From Hoeflea prorocentri (GTDB lineage Bacteria; Pseudomonadota; Alphaproteobacteria; Rhizobiales; Rhizobiaceae), in NCBI RefSeq assembly GCF_027944115.1, contig NZ_JAPJZI010000001.1:1364001-1428000 (forward strand): 64,000 bases of DNA, written 5' to 3'. Positions within the stretch are counted from its first letter, which is position 1. Every line of letters begins with the position of its first letter. Under the pieces are notes generated by a model. The model did not search any database and was not told the DNA's origin. It saw only the letters and a list, made by a program, of their open reading frames with translations. Of the stretch, positions 35,101-43,786 are shown in pieces. The position numbers and the translations under genes are program-made.

Positions 35101-36330
35101 ATGAAACGCAGAACTCTACTTGCAACCGCGACGGCCTTCGGTCTCATCGCTCAAGTCGGCTTCGCCGCAGCCGACGTGGTCAAAATTGGCGTTCTGGCGC
35201 CCGTCTCCGGCCCGCAGGCCGCCGATGGTCAGGAGATGGTCAATGGCGCCCAGCTCGCCATTGACGAGCTGAACGCTGCCGGTGGCGTCGCGGGTCACAC
35301 GTTTGAACTGGTCGTGGGTGACGTCGTCGACGGCGCGGCGGACAAGGTCACGACGGCGGCGGAACGTTTGCTGGGCGACCGCCAAATGGGCGCGATCATG
35401 ACGGGCTATGCCTCCGGTTCAAATTTCGAGATCGAGCTGATGGCCGAGATGGAGATGATCTACATGGTCTCGGCCAACTCGTCCCAAACCGAGGGGATTA
35501 TTGCGCCCGACCCGGATGCTTTTCCGACAGTCTGGTCGCTCACTCCGTCCTTTGCAGGCTACAACACAGAGATCGTGCCGGTCATAGAAGGGCTGGCGGC
35601 GGACGGGAAACTTGACCTGCCGAACAAAAAGGTCGCACTGATCGCTTCGGACAATCCCTACTCCAAAGGGATTGCCGATGGAATGGTCGAAGCCTTTACT
35701 GGCGCCGGATGGGAAGTCGTGACCAACGATCTTCTGCCCTTTGGCGAAATCAACGACTGGCGCGGCTTCCTGGGTACGGTAAGAGAGGCGGAGCCAGCTG
35801 TCATCATCAACACCGATTACGTGTCGTCCAACGCTGCGCTTTTCGTGTCCCAGTTCAACGAAAACCCGACCGACAGCCTGGTGTTTATCCAATATGCACC
35901 ATCCGTCCCCGAATTCATTGAACTGACGAAAGAGCAGTCTTCGGGCATCGTCTACAACCTGCTCGGCGGTATCTTGAACACGCCGACCAACCCGCGTGCG
36001 GCAGAGGTGATGGCCAAGTACAAGGACGCTTTCGGCAACGAGCCGGGCACCTATGGCGCGGCCCTCTATGAACAGGTGCTGATCTATGCCGCAGCCCTTG
36101 AGAAGGTGGGCGATCCTGCCGATCGTGTAGCGATTGGCGAGGCCATCGGAGCCTCCAGCACCCAAACCGCCATGGGCATGGTGTCCTTCGATCCGGCCAC
36201 CCATCTGGCGGTCCAGTCCAACGAGGGCATCCCCCTGCAGTTCTATCAAATCCAGGATGGCGAGCGGGCGCTGTTCTACCCGCCGGTCTATGCCACGGGC
36301 GAGTTTGTTGAACCTGCCTGGATGAAGTGA
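35101..36330 (+). CDS. ABC transporter substrate-binding protein (LivJ/amide type)
   Basis: A 409-residue periplasmic binding protein of the type I, branched-chain amino acid / amide family. Start at ATG 35101, with GGGGAG upstream; the signal peptide is RRTLLATATAFGLIAQVGFA, cleaved near AAA|DVVKIG. Family features: KIGVLAPVSGPQAADGQEM, GAQLAIDELNAAGGVAG and the sugar-binding-like core with ALIASDNPYSKGIADGMVEA. The family transports branched-chain amino acids but also urea and short amides, so the ligand may be the substrate of the amidohydrolases encoded just upstream. Confidence 0.88.
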   Translation: MKRRTLLATATAFGLIAQVGFAAADVVKIGVLAPVSGPQAADGQEMVNGAQLAIDELNAAGGVAGHTFELVVGDVVDGAADKVTTAAERLLGDRQMGAIMTGYASGSNFEIELMAEMEMIYMVSANSSQTEGIIAPDPDAFPTVWSLTPSFAGYNTEIVPVIEGLAADGKLDLPNKKVALIASDNPYSKGIADGMVEAFTGAGWEVVTNDLLPFGEINDWRGFLGTVREAEPAVIINTDYVSSNAALFVSQFNENPTDSLVFIQYAPSVPEFIELTKEQSSGIVYNLLGGILNTPTNPRAAEVMAKYKDAFGNEPGTYGAALYEQVLIYAAALEKVGDPADRVAIGEAIGASSTQTAMGMVSFDPATHLAVQSNEGIPLQFYQIQDGERALFYPPVYATGEFVEPAWMK

Positions 36331-36340
36331 TCTCCCGAGG

Positions 36341-36391
36341 CGGGCTGCGCGTGTCCATCCGCGTGCAGCCCGGCTCTAGTTTTTGAGAGCC
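36341..36391 (+). promoter_or_regulatory. Hairpins between the binding-protein and first ATPase genes
   Basis: CGGGCTGC (36341-36348) pairs with GCAGCCCG (36365-36372). A second stem, GGCTCT (36372-36377) with AGAGCC (36386-36391), has TTTTT in its loop. They start 11 nt after the stop of the binding-protein gene. This may be a partial terminator or mRNA stabiliser that gives extra binding protein relative to the other subunits. Confidence 0.45.
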
Positions 36392-36395
36392 TCCC

Positions 36396-37118
36396 ATGAC
36401 CCGATCCATTCTTTCCGTGCACAATGTCAGCAAGCGCTTTGGCGGGTTGACGGCGGTGAACAATGTAAGCTTTGACGTGAAGCCGGGCGAACTTCTGGGC
36501 ATTGCCGGACCGAACGGGTCCGGAAAAAGCACGCTGTTCAACCTCATGACGCGCATTCCGTTCGGTCCAAGTGAAGGTCAGGTCACGTTTGACGGCCAGA
36601 GGATAGACACGCTGGCGCCGCACAAGATAGCTGGACTGGGGCTGTCTCGAACATTTCAGAAGGATGTCGAATTTCCGGACCTTTCAGCGTCGGAAACGGT
36701 GCATATCGCGGCGACTTATGGCGGTCGTCACGCGCGCAAAACGGGGGCAGACATTCTGGACTTCGTCGATTTCGCCACGGATCGCCGGGAAATGCACACG
36801 ACTGAATTGTCCGTTTATGAACGCAAGCAGCTTATGATAGCCTCGGCGTTGGTGATGGACCCCAAGGTCCTGATGTTGGATGAACCGGCCTCCGGCCTTA
36901 CCCGCCCCGAAATCAACGCGCTTGAGGCTCTCTTACGCAAAATCAGCCAAAGTGGTGTGACCATCCTGTTGATCGAGCACGTGCTGGGCCTCCTGATGGC
37001 CGTCTCCGAGCGCCTGATCGTTTTGAACCAGGGCGCGCTTTTGGCGGAAGGGCACCCCAAGGATGTGATGCAAGACCCTGCGGTGATTGAAGCTTATCTC
37101 GGCGCGCGCGCGGCATGA
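36396..37118 (+). CDS. ABC transporter ATPase (LivG type)
   Basis: A 240-residue ATPase of the HAAT importer family. Walker A GPNGSGKST (about residue 38) and Walker B VLMLDEPASGLTRPE are intact, with the switch histidine in LLIEHVLGLLM. The ABC signature region reads LSVYERKQLMIASAL instead of the common LSGGQ or LSYGQ, so the usual glycines are absent. I recall similar sequence in some LivG-type paralogues, so this may be a subfamily trait. The ATG overlaps nothing upstream; its stop overlaps the next ATPase as ATGA. Confidence 0.88.
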   Translation: MTRSILSVHNVSKRFGGLTAVNNVSFDVKPGELLGIAGPNGSGKSTLFNLMTRIPFGPSEGQVTFDGQRIDTLAPHKIAGLGLSRTFQKDVEFPDLSASETVHIAATYGGRHARKTGADILDFVDFATDRREMHTTELSVYERKQLMIASALVMDPKVLMLDEPASGLTRPEINALEALLRKISQSGVTILLIEHVLGLLMAVSERLIVLNQGALLAEGHPKDVMQDPAVIEAYLGARAA

Positions 37119-37834
37119 CGCGGGTCCTCGACGTCTCCGGCATTGATGCGGCCTATGGCTCGGTAACGGTTCTGCGTGGGCTCAGCCTGCATATGAACGC
37201 AGGCGAAAATATCGGGCTTTTTGGTCCCAATGGCCATGGCAAGACAACGCTGTTGCGGGTGATCTCCGGCCTGATGAGGCCACGGGCGGGCCAGGTGAGA
37301 TTTCAAGGAGAGGATATCACCGGCGCGCGGCCTTCGGTCATCGTGTCGAAAGGCCTGGTGCAATCACAGCAGGGCAACACGCTTTTTGGCGACATGGCGG
37401 TCGCGGAAACACTTGAAATGGCTGCCTTCACGAAACCGGCTCGCGCCGTTGCGCAAGCCTCCCTTGCGCAGGTCTATGACCTCTTTCCGCGTCTGGCTGA
37501 ACGCGGACCGCAAAAGGCCAAAACCCTGTCAGGGGGCGAACGTCAAATGCTGTCGATCGGCGCGGCCTTGATGTGCGCGCCGCGCCTGCTTTTGCTGGAC
37601 GAGCCGACACTTGGCCTGTCGCCCAAGCTGAAAGAAGAGCTGGCTGTTGCGCTCAAGGATATTTCCGCCCGCGTGCCCGTGGTGGTGGTCGAACAGGATG
37701 TGGAATTGCTTTTGTCCCTGGCGGACCGTCTCTACCTGATCGAGCATGGTGAAGTGGTGCGCGAGATCGCCCAGGACAATGCGCCCGACCACCAGGAAAT
37801 CATGCAGATGTATTTCGGAGAGGGGGCGCATTGA
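37115..37834 (+). CDS. ABC transporter ATPase (LivF type)
   Basis: A 239-residue ATPase, the second nucleotide-binding subunit of the importer. Motifs: Walker A GPNGHGKTT (about residue 38), signature LSGGERQMLSIGAALM, Walker B LLLLDEPTLGLSP and the tail VVVVEQDVELLL, with a glutamine-containing switch region in place of the usual histidine, as is normal in LivF. Start overlaps the preceding stop (ATGA) and its own stop overlaps the permease start (TGATG). Confidence 0.9.
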   Translation: MTRVLDVSGIDAAYGSVTVLRGLSLHMNAGENIGLFGPNGHGKTTLLRVISGLMRPRAGQVRFQGEDITGARPSVIVSKGLVQSQQGNTLFGDMAVAETLEMAAFTKPARAVAQASLAQVYDLFPRLAERGPQKAKTLSGGERQMLSIGAALMCAPRLLLLDEPTLGLSPKLKEELAVALKDISARVPVVVVEQDVELLLSLADRLYLIEHGEVVREIAQDNAPDHQEIMQMYFGEGAH

Positions 37835-38697
37835 TGGATGCGTTGATGACAACCCTCGTGTCCGGCATCGTGTTGGGCTCGCTCTACGCGCTGATGGCCA
37901 GCGGCCTCAGCCTGATCTGGACGACGCTGGGTGTATTCAACTTCGCCCATGGTGCGCTGATGATGATCGGAGCCTTTGTCGCCTGGACCGTGTCCGAGCC
38001 CCTGGGGCTCGGTCTGTGGCCCGGATTGATGGCCGGTATTGGGTCGGCGGCCTTGCTGGGGATCATCATAGAGTTCCTGTTGGTCCGTCCGTTTTACGGC
38101 CGCTCGAACATGCTTCTAATTACCGTGATGACCACGCTGGCTGCGATGATCATCCTCGAGAAATCCGCACAGATAATCTGGGGTGCGCGGCTCAAGCAAT
38201 TGCCGCGATTGGTCGAGGGTGATGTCTCTGTCTTCGGCGCGGTCGTGTCGGCCCATGAGGCGCTGATCGTTCTCTTGGCTCCGTTGATCCTTCTGGCGCT
38301 TTGGGCCTTTACCACCAAGACCGCAACAGGCCGATCCTTGCGCGCTGTGGGCCAGAACCAGGACGCGGCAGCGCTTCTGGGAATCAATGTACCGCTTACA
38401 TTTGCGCTCGCCTTCGGTCTTGGCGCGGCGCTTGCCGGGCTGACGGGTGTACTTTTGGGCGGTATCCGGTTCATCACGCCAAGCCTTGGCGCAGAGCCGC
38501 TTGTCAAGGCGATGATCGTTGTGATCTTTGGCGGGCTTGGCTCGCTTGGAGCAACCGTCGGCGCAGCTTTTGTGATCGGATTGGCGGAAGCGTTTCTGGT
38601 GCTCGTTCTCGGTCTTTACTGGACGCCTTTCATGCTGTTTCTCGGGCTGATCGTTGTGCTTATTTTCCGGCCTAACGGCCTCTTCGGGAGGGCCTGA
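37834..38697 (+). CDS. ABC transporter permease (LivH type)
   Basis: A 287-residue inner-membrane permease of the branched-chain amino acid/amide family. It has about eight hydrophobic segments, beginning MTTLVSGIVLGSLYALMASG, which is the typical LivH N-terminus. The ATPase-contact loop is around RSLRAVGQNQDAAALLGINV. Translationally coupled to the upstream ATPase gene by TGATG and followed by the partner permease with a 1-bp gap. Confidence 0.9.
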   Translation: MDALMTTLVSGIVLGSLYALMASGLSLIWTTLGVFNFAHGALMMIGAFVAWTVSEPLGLGLWPGLMAGIGSAALLGIIIEFLLVRPFYGRSNMLLITVMTTLAAMIILEKSAQIIWGARLKQLPRLVEGDVSVFGAVVSAHEALIVLLAPLILLALWAFTTKTATGRSLRAVGQNQDAAALLGINVPLTFALAFGLGAALAGLTGVLLGGIRFITPSLGAEPLVKAMIVVIFGGLGSLGATVGAAFVIGLAEAFLVLVLGLYWTPFMLFLGLIVVLIFRPNGLFGRA

Positions 38698-38698
38698 G

Positions 38699-39631
38699 AT
38701 GCTGCGCACGCTCGGTCTTCTTCTGGCGCTCGTCGGCCTTGCTGTCGTGCCGATCTTTGTGACCGACAGTTATACCCGGCACCTGTTCATCCTGGCTTTT
38801 GTCTATGCAGTGATCGCGTCGAACTGGGACCTTTCACTGGGCTATGCAGGGTTGTTCAACTTCGGACACCTGACGTTCTTTGCAGCAGGCGTCTACACGG
38901 CGGCCCTTGCGGCCAAAACCTTCGGCGTAAACCCCTGGCTTGCCATTCCCATGGGCGGCGCGACGGCCGTGTTGGCCGCGCTGATCGTGTCTTTACCCGT
39001 AGCCCGGCTGAAGGGCATCTATGTGGTGCTGGTGACCTTCGGCTTCAGTCAGTTGGTGCTGCAGCTGATCCTCAGTCAAAGTCAGATCACCGGCGGGGCC
39101 GGCGGCATGGTCCGTATTCCGGGGCTGGAGATCGGAGATTACCGCTTCATCCGGGATTTCAAATTTGGCTACTATTACGTCGCCCTCGGGCTTCTGACCT
39201 TGTCGACAGTCTATCTGTTCTGGCTGACGAAATCGCCTTTCGGCAAATCCCTGCTCGCCGTGCGCGACAATGAGGATTATGCACAGGCCCGCGGCATCTC
39301 CGTTGCCCGGCAACGGGTTTTGGCATTGGTCGCCAGTGCTGTGTTTCCAGGCATTGCGGGCGGTTTCTTTGCAATCTACCTGCGCGTTGCCGCGCCCGAC
39401 GTGCTCAGTTTCGGCACTCTCAGCCTGGCGTTGTCCATGGTCCTGATCGGCGGCACCGCCACAATCATCGGTCCAATCATTGCCGCACTGGTCTTGACCT
39501 TCGCCACCGAGGCCATGGCGGGCATCCGTGGGATGGAGGAAGCGCGCTTCATCGTGGTCGCGGTCGGCATGATCCTGATCCTGCGATTTGCTCCGGGCGG
39601 ATTGGCGCGTTTAATAGGCAAAAGCACCTGA
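38699..39631 (+). CDS. ABC transporter permease (LivM type)
   Basis: A 310-residue permease, start ATG 38699, which comes 1 bp after the LivH-type stop. Multiple membrane segments; LivM features include SLGYAGLFNFGHLTFFAAGV and the coupling loop GKSLLAVRDNEDYAQARGI. It forms the heterodimeric channel with the previous subunit and is the last gene of the catabolic and uptake operon that started near 31.9 kb. No clear terminator was seen in the 90 bp before the LysR gene. Confidence 0.9.
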   Translation: MLRTLGLLLALVGLAVVPIFVTDSYTRHLFILAFVYAVIASNWDLSLGYAGLFNFGHLTFFAAGVYTAALAAKTFGVNPWLAIPMGGATAVLAALIVSLPVARLKGIYVVLVTFGFSQLVLQLILSQSQITGGAGGMVRIPGLEIGDYRFIRDFKFGYYYVALGLLTLSTVYLFWLTKSPFGKSLLAVRDNEDYAQARGISVARQRVLALVASAVFPGIAGGFFAIYLRVAAPDVLSFGTLSLALSMVLIGGTATIIGPIIAALVLTFATEAMAGIRGMEEARFIVVAVGMILILRFAPGGLARLIGKST

Positions 39632-39723
39632 AGGTCTCAGGCCTGGTGCCGTGACATGAATAACAAGAACGAAACCGATATGACCGTCCTGTTCTTCGGG
39701 CGCGATTACAAAGGCACGGCTCG

Positions 39724-40668
39724 TTACTTTTTGGCGGCAGAGGAGGGCTTTGTGCCCGCGCGTTGTGCGATCCAGTCATAGACCCGCCGCGGGCCACTAT
39801 ATGAGTTCGGCCGGTCCAGAGACATGATGTAGCCGGCGAAGCTGTCGACCACATCGTCTGTTGCCTGGACAAGCAGGCCCGTGCGCATGACGTCATCAAT
39901 CAGGCCGAGCCATCCCAGCGCAACGCCGTCTCCTGCGATCGCGGCCTGGGTGACCATGTCGTAATTGTTGAAGCTGACATAGTTCTGCGAGCGTTCTCCG
40001 ACTATGCCGAGGGCATCGAACCATCCCTGCCAGGTCTGCCACTGTGCCGACGGTGGCCTGGAGAGACTTAAGAGCTGGGTTTTCAACAGATCTTTCGACG
40101 ATGTGATCGGCCCGTTGGCCGCAAGGAATTTCGGGCTGCAGACGGCTGCCACGCGCTCTTGCAAAAGCAGAATATCGTCCCCCTTCATCTGGCTGAGAGG
40201 CCTGACATGGATACTGATATCGCAATCGTCGCCATCGTCTTCGGGAGGGATTTGCGAAGCCAGAATCTGAAGCTCGATTTCCTCACCAAGCTCCGAACGC
40301 AATTGGGACAATCGCGGAAGAAGCCAGAATGTCGAGAAGGCGAAATCGGCCGAAAGCCGAACCCGCGGCTTCGATTTGCGCTCCAGCAAGGCATTGACGG
40401 AATTGCCCATTTGCCGCATTGCCGGACCGACGACATTGAGCAGGCGCGAGCCCTCGTTTGTCAGCACCACGCCGCGGTGTATGCGGGTAAAGAGGACAAC
40501 ACCCAGTTCCTGTTCCAGCGCCTTGATACGCTGCGATACCGCCGACTGGCTCATGCCCAGCGCATCGGCGGCGCCGGTGAAGTTGCCGTGACGGGCGACA
40601 AGGTCGAAGGCGCACAGACCCACAAGGTTCTGGCTGAGCTTCCTATTAGCCGGACTTATGCCACTCAT
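39724..40668 (-). CDS. LysR family transcriptional regulator
   Basis: A 314-residue LysR-type regulator. The winged HTH covers about residues 10-75 (FDLVARHGNFTGAADALGMS, QSAVSQRIKALEQELG), followed by an effector-binding domain. Start taken as ATG 40668 with a TTG two codons before it. It is divergent from the BCCT transporter, with a 21-bp dyad between them, so that transporter is its likely target, perhaps along with the liv-type operon that converges on it. Confidence 0.9.
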   Translation of the reverse strand: MSGISPANRKLSQNLVGLCAFDLVARHGNFTGAADALGMSQSAVSQRIKALEQELGVVLFTRIHRGVVLTNEGSRLLNVVGPAMRQMGNSVNALLERKSKPRVRLSADFAFSTFWLLPRLSQLRSELGEEIELQILASQIPPEDDGDDCDISIHVRPLSQMKGDDILLLQERVAAVCSPKFLAANGPITSSKDLLKTQLLSLSRPPSAQWQTWQGWFDALGIVGERSQNYVSFNNYDMVTQAAIAGDGVALGWLGLIDDVMRTGLLVQATDDVVDSFAGYIMSLDRPNSYSGPRRVYDWIAQRAGTKPSSAAKK

Positions 40669-40693
40669 AATCAATTACCCACTGCACACGCAT

Positions 40694-40714
40694 GCATATT
40701 TGTAACAAACATGC
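40694..40714. promoter_or_regulatory. Candidate LysR operator
   Basis: A near-perfect 21-bp dyad, GCAT-a-TTTGT-a-ACAAA-c-ATGC, in the LysR/BCCT intergenic region. It contains a T-N11-A spaced element, the usual core of LysR-type binding sites, and lies about 27 bp from the regulator's start and 77 bp from the transporter's start. Confidence 0.55.
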
Positions 40715-40790
40715 TATCGTTAACAATTGTGCGGACGTTTCAAGGAATCCGCTGACGCGATTGCGTAAAAAAACAGAGACGGGGAAACAC

Positions 40791-42446
40791 ATGTCCATAA
40801 AACCTGCGCTAACCGAATTGCCTATAGGCACCGCCGATAGCGGTTTCTACAGGGGATTCAGTCACATCGTTACCATATCCTCCAAGCTTGTGATTGGGGG
40901 GCTGGTCGTTTGGGCGATTGCTTTTCCAGAGCAGGCCGGCGCCATTCTCAACCGGATCAATGCCTTTATCCTGGCCTCGTTCGCGTCATGGTATATCTGG
41001 ACGGTCGCGTTTTTCGTCTTGTGCTGCCTGGCGCTTTCCATATGGCCCACGGCAGGACGACTGAAGCTTGGCCGGCCGGAGGATGAGCCGGAATTCTCGA
41101 ATTTCTCCTGGTTTTCCATGATGTTCGGTGCCGGTATCGGTGTTGGAATGTTGACCTGGGCCGTGGCGGAGCCGGTCTATCACTGGAACAACAATCCGGA
41201 GGTGATCCAGGGCATTACCAACGGTGCGACCGCAGACAATATCCGCATGGCGTATAAATGGTCGTTCCTCCATTGGGGACTTGGGGCATGGGCCTGTTAC
41301 GCGATTGCCGGTCTGGCGCTTGGTTTCTTCAGTTATCGCAGGGGACTTCCGCTGACGATGCGGTCCTCGCTGACGCCCTTGTTCGGCGAAAGACTGTCGG
41401 GTTCGCTCGGTCACATCGTCGACATCGTCGCCGTGGTTGCCACAATACTCGGCGTCGCGCAGACGCTGGGTTTCGGCGTCGAGCAGTTTGTTGCCGGTCT
41501 GACGCGTATCGGCATTACGGGCCTGACTACGGAAGCCGGAAACGCCAATTCCGCGGGCGTGATCGTTGCGATCGTGGTCATTATGGGTGCGTCGACGCTA
41601 TCGGCCCTGTCGGGTGTCGGCAAAGGCATCAAATGGCTCTCCAACATCAACATGGTTCTCAGTATCCTGCTACTCGGGTTTTTCCTGCTGTTCGGTTCGA
41701 CCTTCTTTGGAATGAAGGCGCTGCTGCTTGGTCTGTGGGATTACCTCATTGCCCTGCCCGACATGATGTTCCGTGTATGGTCGGGTGACGGAGATCCGGA
41801 CAGCGTCGCCTCCAAGCTGGAATCCTGGCAGGGTGGCTGGTCTGTCTTCTACTGGGCCTGGTGGATTGCCTTTGCACCTTTTGTCGGCCTCTTCCTGGCC
41901 CGTATCTCCAAGGGCCGCACCATCAGGGAATTCGTGCTTGGCGCGATGATCGTGCCGTCGCTGATGTGCTTCATCTGGTTCACATGGGCAGGTGGCACGG
42001 CGATTGATCTGGAACTGAATGGTGGCGCCGGCGGCCTGATCGCCAGCGCTCCTGACGGCGACAAGATCTTTGCGATGGTCAACTATATGCTGATACCGGC
42101 ACTGGGCTGGGCGATGTCGCTGATGATCGTCGTCCTCCTCATGACCTACCTGGTGACCACGGCTGACTCCGCCGTGCTGATCGTCAACACGATCAACGCC
42201 GCGGGCGACGAAGGTCCGAAGGCTCGCCCGCATATCATCTTCTGGGGCGTTGCTCTTGGATCGGTCGTGACTGCTCTGTTGCTGGTCGGCGGGCTCAAGG
42301 CGATCCAGACGGCCATGGTGATCGGCGCCTTGCCGTTCTCGCTGGTGATGGTGCTTCAATGTATCTCGCTGGTCAAGGCGATCTACAATGACGGCCGACG
42401 AGAAAAGGCCGGTATGGAGACTACGGTTCAACCGGCAGCCGAATAG
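40791..42446 (+). CDS. BCCT family transporter (betaine/carnitine/choline type)
   Basis: A 551-residue secondary transporter. Start at ATG 40791 with GGGGAAACAC just upstream; the open frame reaches back to 40692 without family-like sequence. Twelve hydrophobic segments are expected, and the BCCT hallmark regions are readable: WFSMMFGAGIGVGMLTWAVA, the tryptophan-rich GWSVFYWAWWIAFAPFVG and LARISKGRTIREFVLG. These proteins take up glycine betaine, choline, carnitine or DMSP, for osmoprotection or catabolism; the substrate is not determined. A terminator follows the stop. Confidence 0.92.
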   Translation: MSIKPALTELPIGTADSGFYRGFSHIVTISSKLVIGGLVVWAIAFPEQAGAILNRINAFILASFASWYIWTVAFFVLCCLALSIWPTAGRLKLGRPEDEPEFSNFSWFSMMFGAGIGVGMLTWAVAEPVYHWNNNPEVIQGITNGATADNIRMAYKWSFLHWGLGAWACYAIAGLALGFFSYRRGLPLTMRSSLTPLFGERLSGSLGHIVDIVAVVATILGVAQTLGFGVEQFVAGLTRIGITGLTTEAGNANSAGVIVAIVVIMGASTLSALSGVGKGIKWLSNINMVLSILLLGFFLLFGSTFFGMKALLLGLWDYLIALPDMMFRVWSGDGDPDSVASKLESWQGGWSVFYWAWWIAFAPFVGLFLARISKGRTIREFVLGAMIVPSLMCFIWFTWAGGTAIDLELNGGAGGLIASAPDGDKIFAMVNYMLIPALGWAMSLMIVVLLMTYLVTTADSAVLIVNTINAAGDEGPKARPHIIFWGVALGSVVTALLLVGGLKAIQTAMVIGALPFSLVMVLQCISLVKAIYNDGRREKAGMETTVQPAAE

Positions 42447-42454
42447 ACAATCTG

Positions 42455-42486
42455 CTCCCCCGCTTATCAAGAGCGGGGGAGTTTTT
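42455..42486 (+). terminator. Intrinsic terminator after the BCCT gene
   Basis: CTCCCCCGCT (42455-42464), loop TATCAAG, AGCGGGGGAG (42472-42481), then TTTTT. A strong rightward Rho-independent terminator. Confidence 0.92.
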
Positions 42487-42544
42487 CATTTAGAGGTGAT
42501 GCATCCGCCGATCACCCGGACAGATGCCAAAACCTGCTTCCTGT

Positions 42545-43786
42545 TTAAGATGCGTGTGAGAGCTGCTCCCGGCGCTGGCGCATTGTGCGCTGCTCAAGCC
42601 CGATGCATCCCCAGATGATGCCGAGCAGGATGTAAAAATGCCGCCAGTGATCGGTGTCGATGAACGTCGATATCAGGATATGGCCAAAGAAGACGACATA
42701 GGCGCAAACGAAATAGGGTTGCCAGGGGCGATCCCTGAGCAGGCATTTGAACCCGACGGCAAGTGTCCAGACAATGAGTGTCAGATAGGACGCAAAGCCG
42801 AGCCAGCCGTAGTCGAGCAGTGCCTTGAGCCAGATATTGTGGGTATCCTCGCCAAATAGTGTGCCGAAGATCAAAGGGCCGATACCGAGTGGTTTGGTCA
42901 GCGCGAGCTCAAGGCCGAGCCAATAGCGGTTGAAGCGCCCGAACTCCCCGGCGTCGTAGCTTTGAACAAGCTGTGCCCGTACGACGAACAGTTCCGCGAC
43001 CTGATCGAATTGCAGCGCGATCAACAGCATGAGGGCGAGTACAAAAAAACCGGCGCATCCAAGAAGCAGAACCCGCAGGCGAAAGGCGGTGGAGTTTTCC
43101 TTCAGCAGCATGATGAAAACGATGGTCAGCATGCAAAGGGCGTAAAGCCCCCAAGCGGCGCGAGAAAAAGACAGGAAAATCGCCATGGTCAGGATCGCAA
43201 GGGCCATGATGCGAGGCAGCGAGGCGCTCAACCGTCCCATAAGGATCTGCTGCATCATGAAACAGGCTGGAAGCACGAGGAATGGTCCGAAGACGTTTGG
43301 ATCTTGGAAAACACCCATTGCCCGGCCGTATCTCAAGAACAGATCGCTTGCGGGAAAGAGCTGAAAATAGCTGAGGATACCGACGAGCCCCGTTGTCAGG
43401 GCTCCAAGGACATAGGCATTGAAGATAGGCCGCAGGCGGTTGCGATCGGCTTCGATCACAGCGGCAAAAAACACTGAGGACAGTGCCAGGAACAGCGACA
43501 CGGCGATGTAGAGCGTACGGCGCGTATCGAGCTGCTCAAGCATTGTCAGGGACAACAGACCGCCAATATTGAAACAGACAAGAATGGTCAGCAAGATGGC
43601 ACTGTTTTTGGAAAGGCGCAGTCCGAAGAGGAACCACACGGCGATAAGGCCGACCATGTAGAGTTCGTAGGGCGCTGGTTCATAAAGCACAAAGCCGGAA
43701 AGAAAGGCGCCGAGCGCAAGTGAGCCTTTGGCAAGGAGAGGCACGGCGGCCGGCGAAAGTCCTCCCTGTGCAATCGTCCCGGCCAT
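42545..43786 (-). CDS. O-antigen ligase / Wzy-like polymerase family membrane protein
   Basis: A 413-residue polytopic membrane protein with about ten hydrophobic segments and a large loop before FGTLFGEDTHNIWLKALLDY, the histidine-containing region typical of the O-antigen ligase / Wzy superfamily. In a locus with an initiating transferase and a flippase it is best read as the polymerase that joins repeat units at the periplasmic face. ATG 43786 overlaps the stop of the next upstream gene by one base (TGATG), so both are co-translated. Confidence 0.85.
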   Translation of the reverse strand: MAGTIAQGGLSPAAVPLLAKGSLALGAFLSGFVLYEPAPYELYMVGLIAVWFLFGLRLSKNSAILLTILVCFNIGGLLSLTMLEQLDTRRTLYIAVSLFLALSSVFFAAVIEADRNRLRPIFNAYVLGALTTGLVGILSYFQLFPASDLFLRYGRAMGVFQDPNVFGPFLVLPACFMMQQILMGRLSASLPRIMALAILTMAIFLSFSRAAWGLYALCMLTIVFIMLLKENSTAFRLRVLLLGCAGFFVLALMLLIALQFDQVAELFVVRAQLVQSYDAGEFGRFNRYWLGLELALTKPLGIGPLIFGTLFGEDTHNIWLKALLDYGWLGFASYLTLIVWTLAVGFKCLLRDRPWQPYFVCAYVVFFGHILISTFIDTDHWRHFYILLGIIWGCIGLEQRTMRQRREQLSHAS

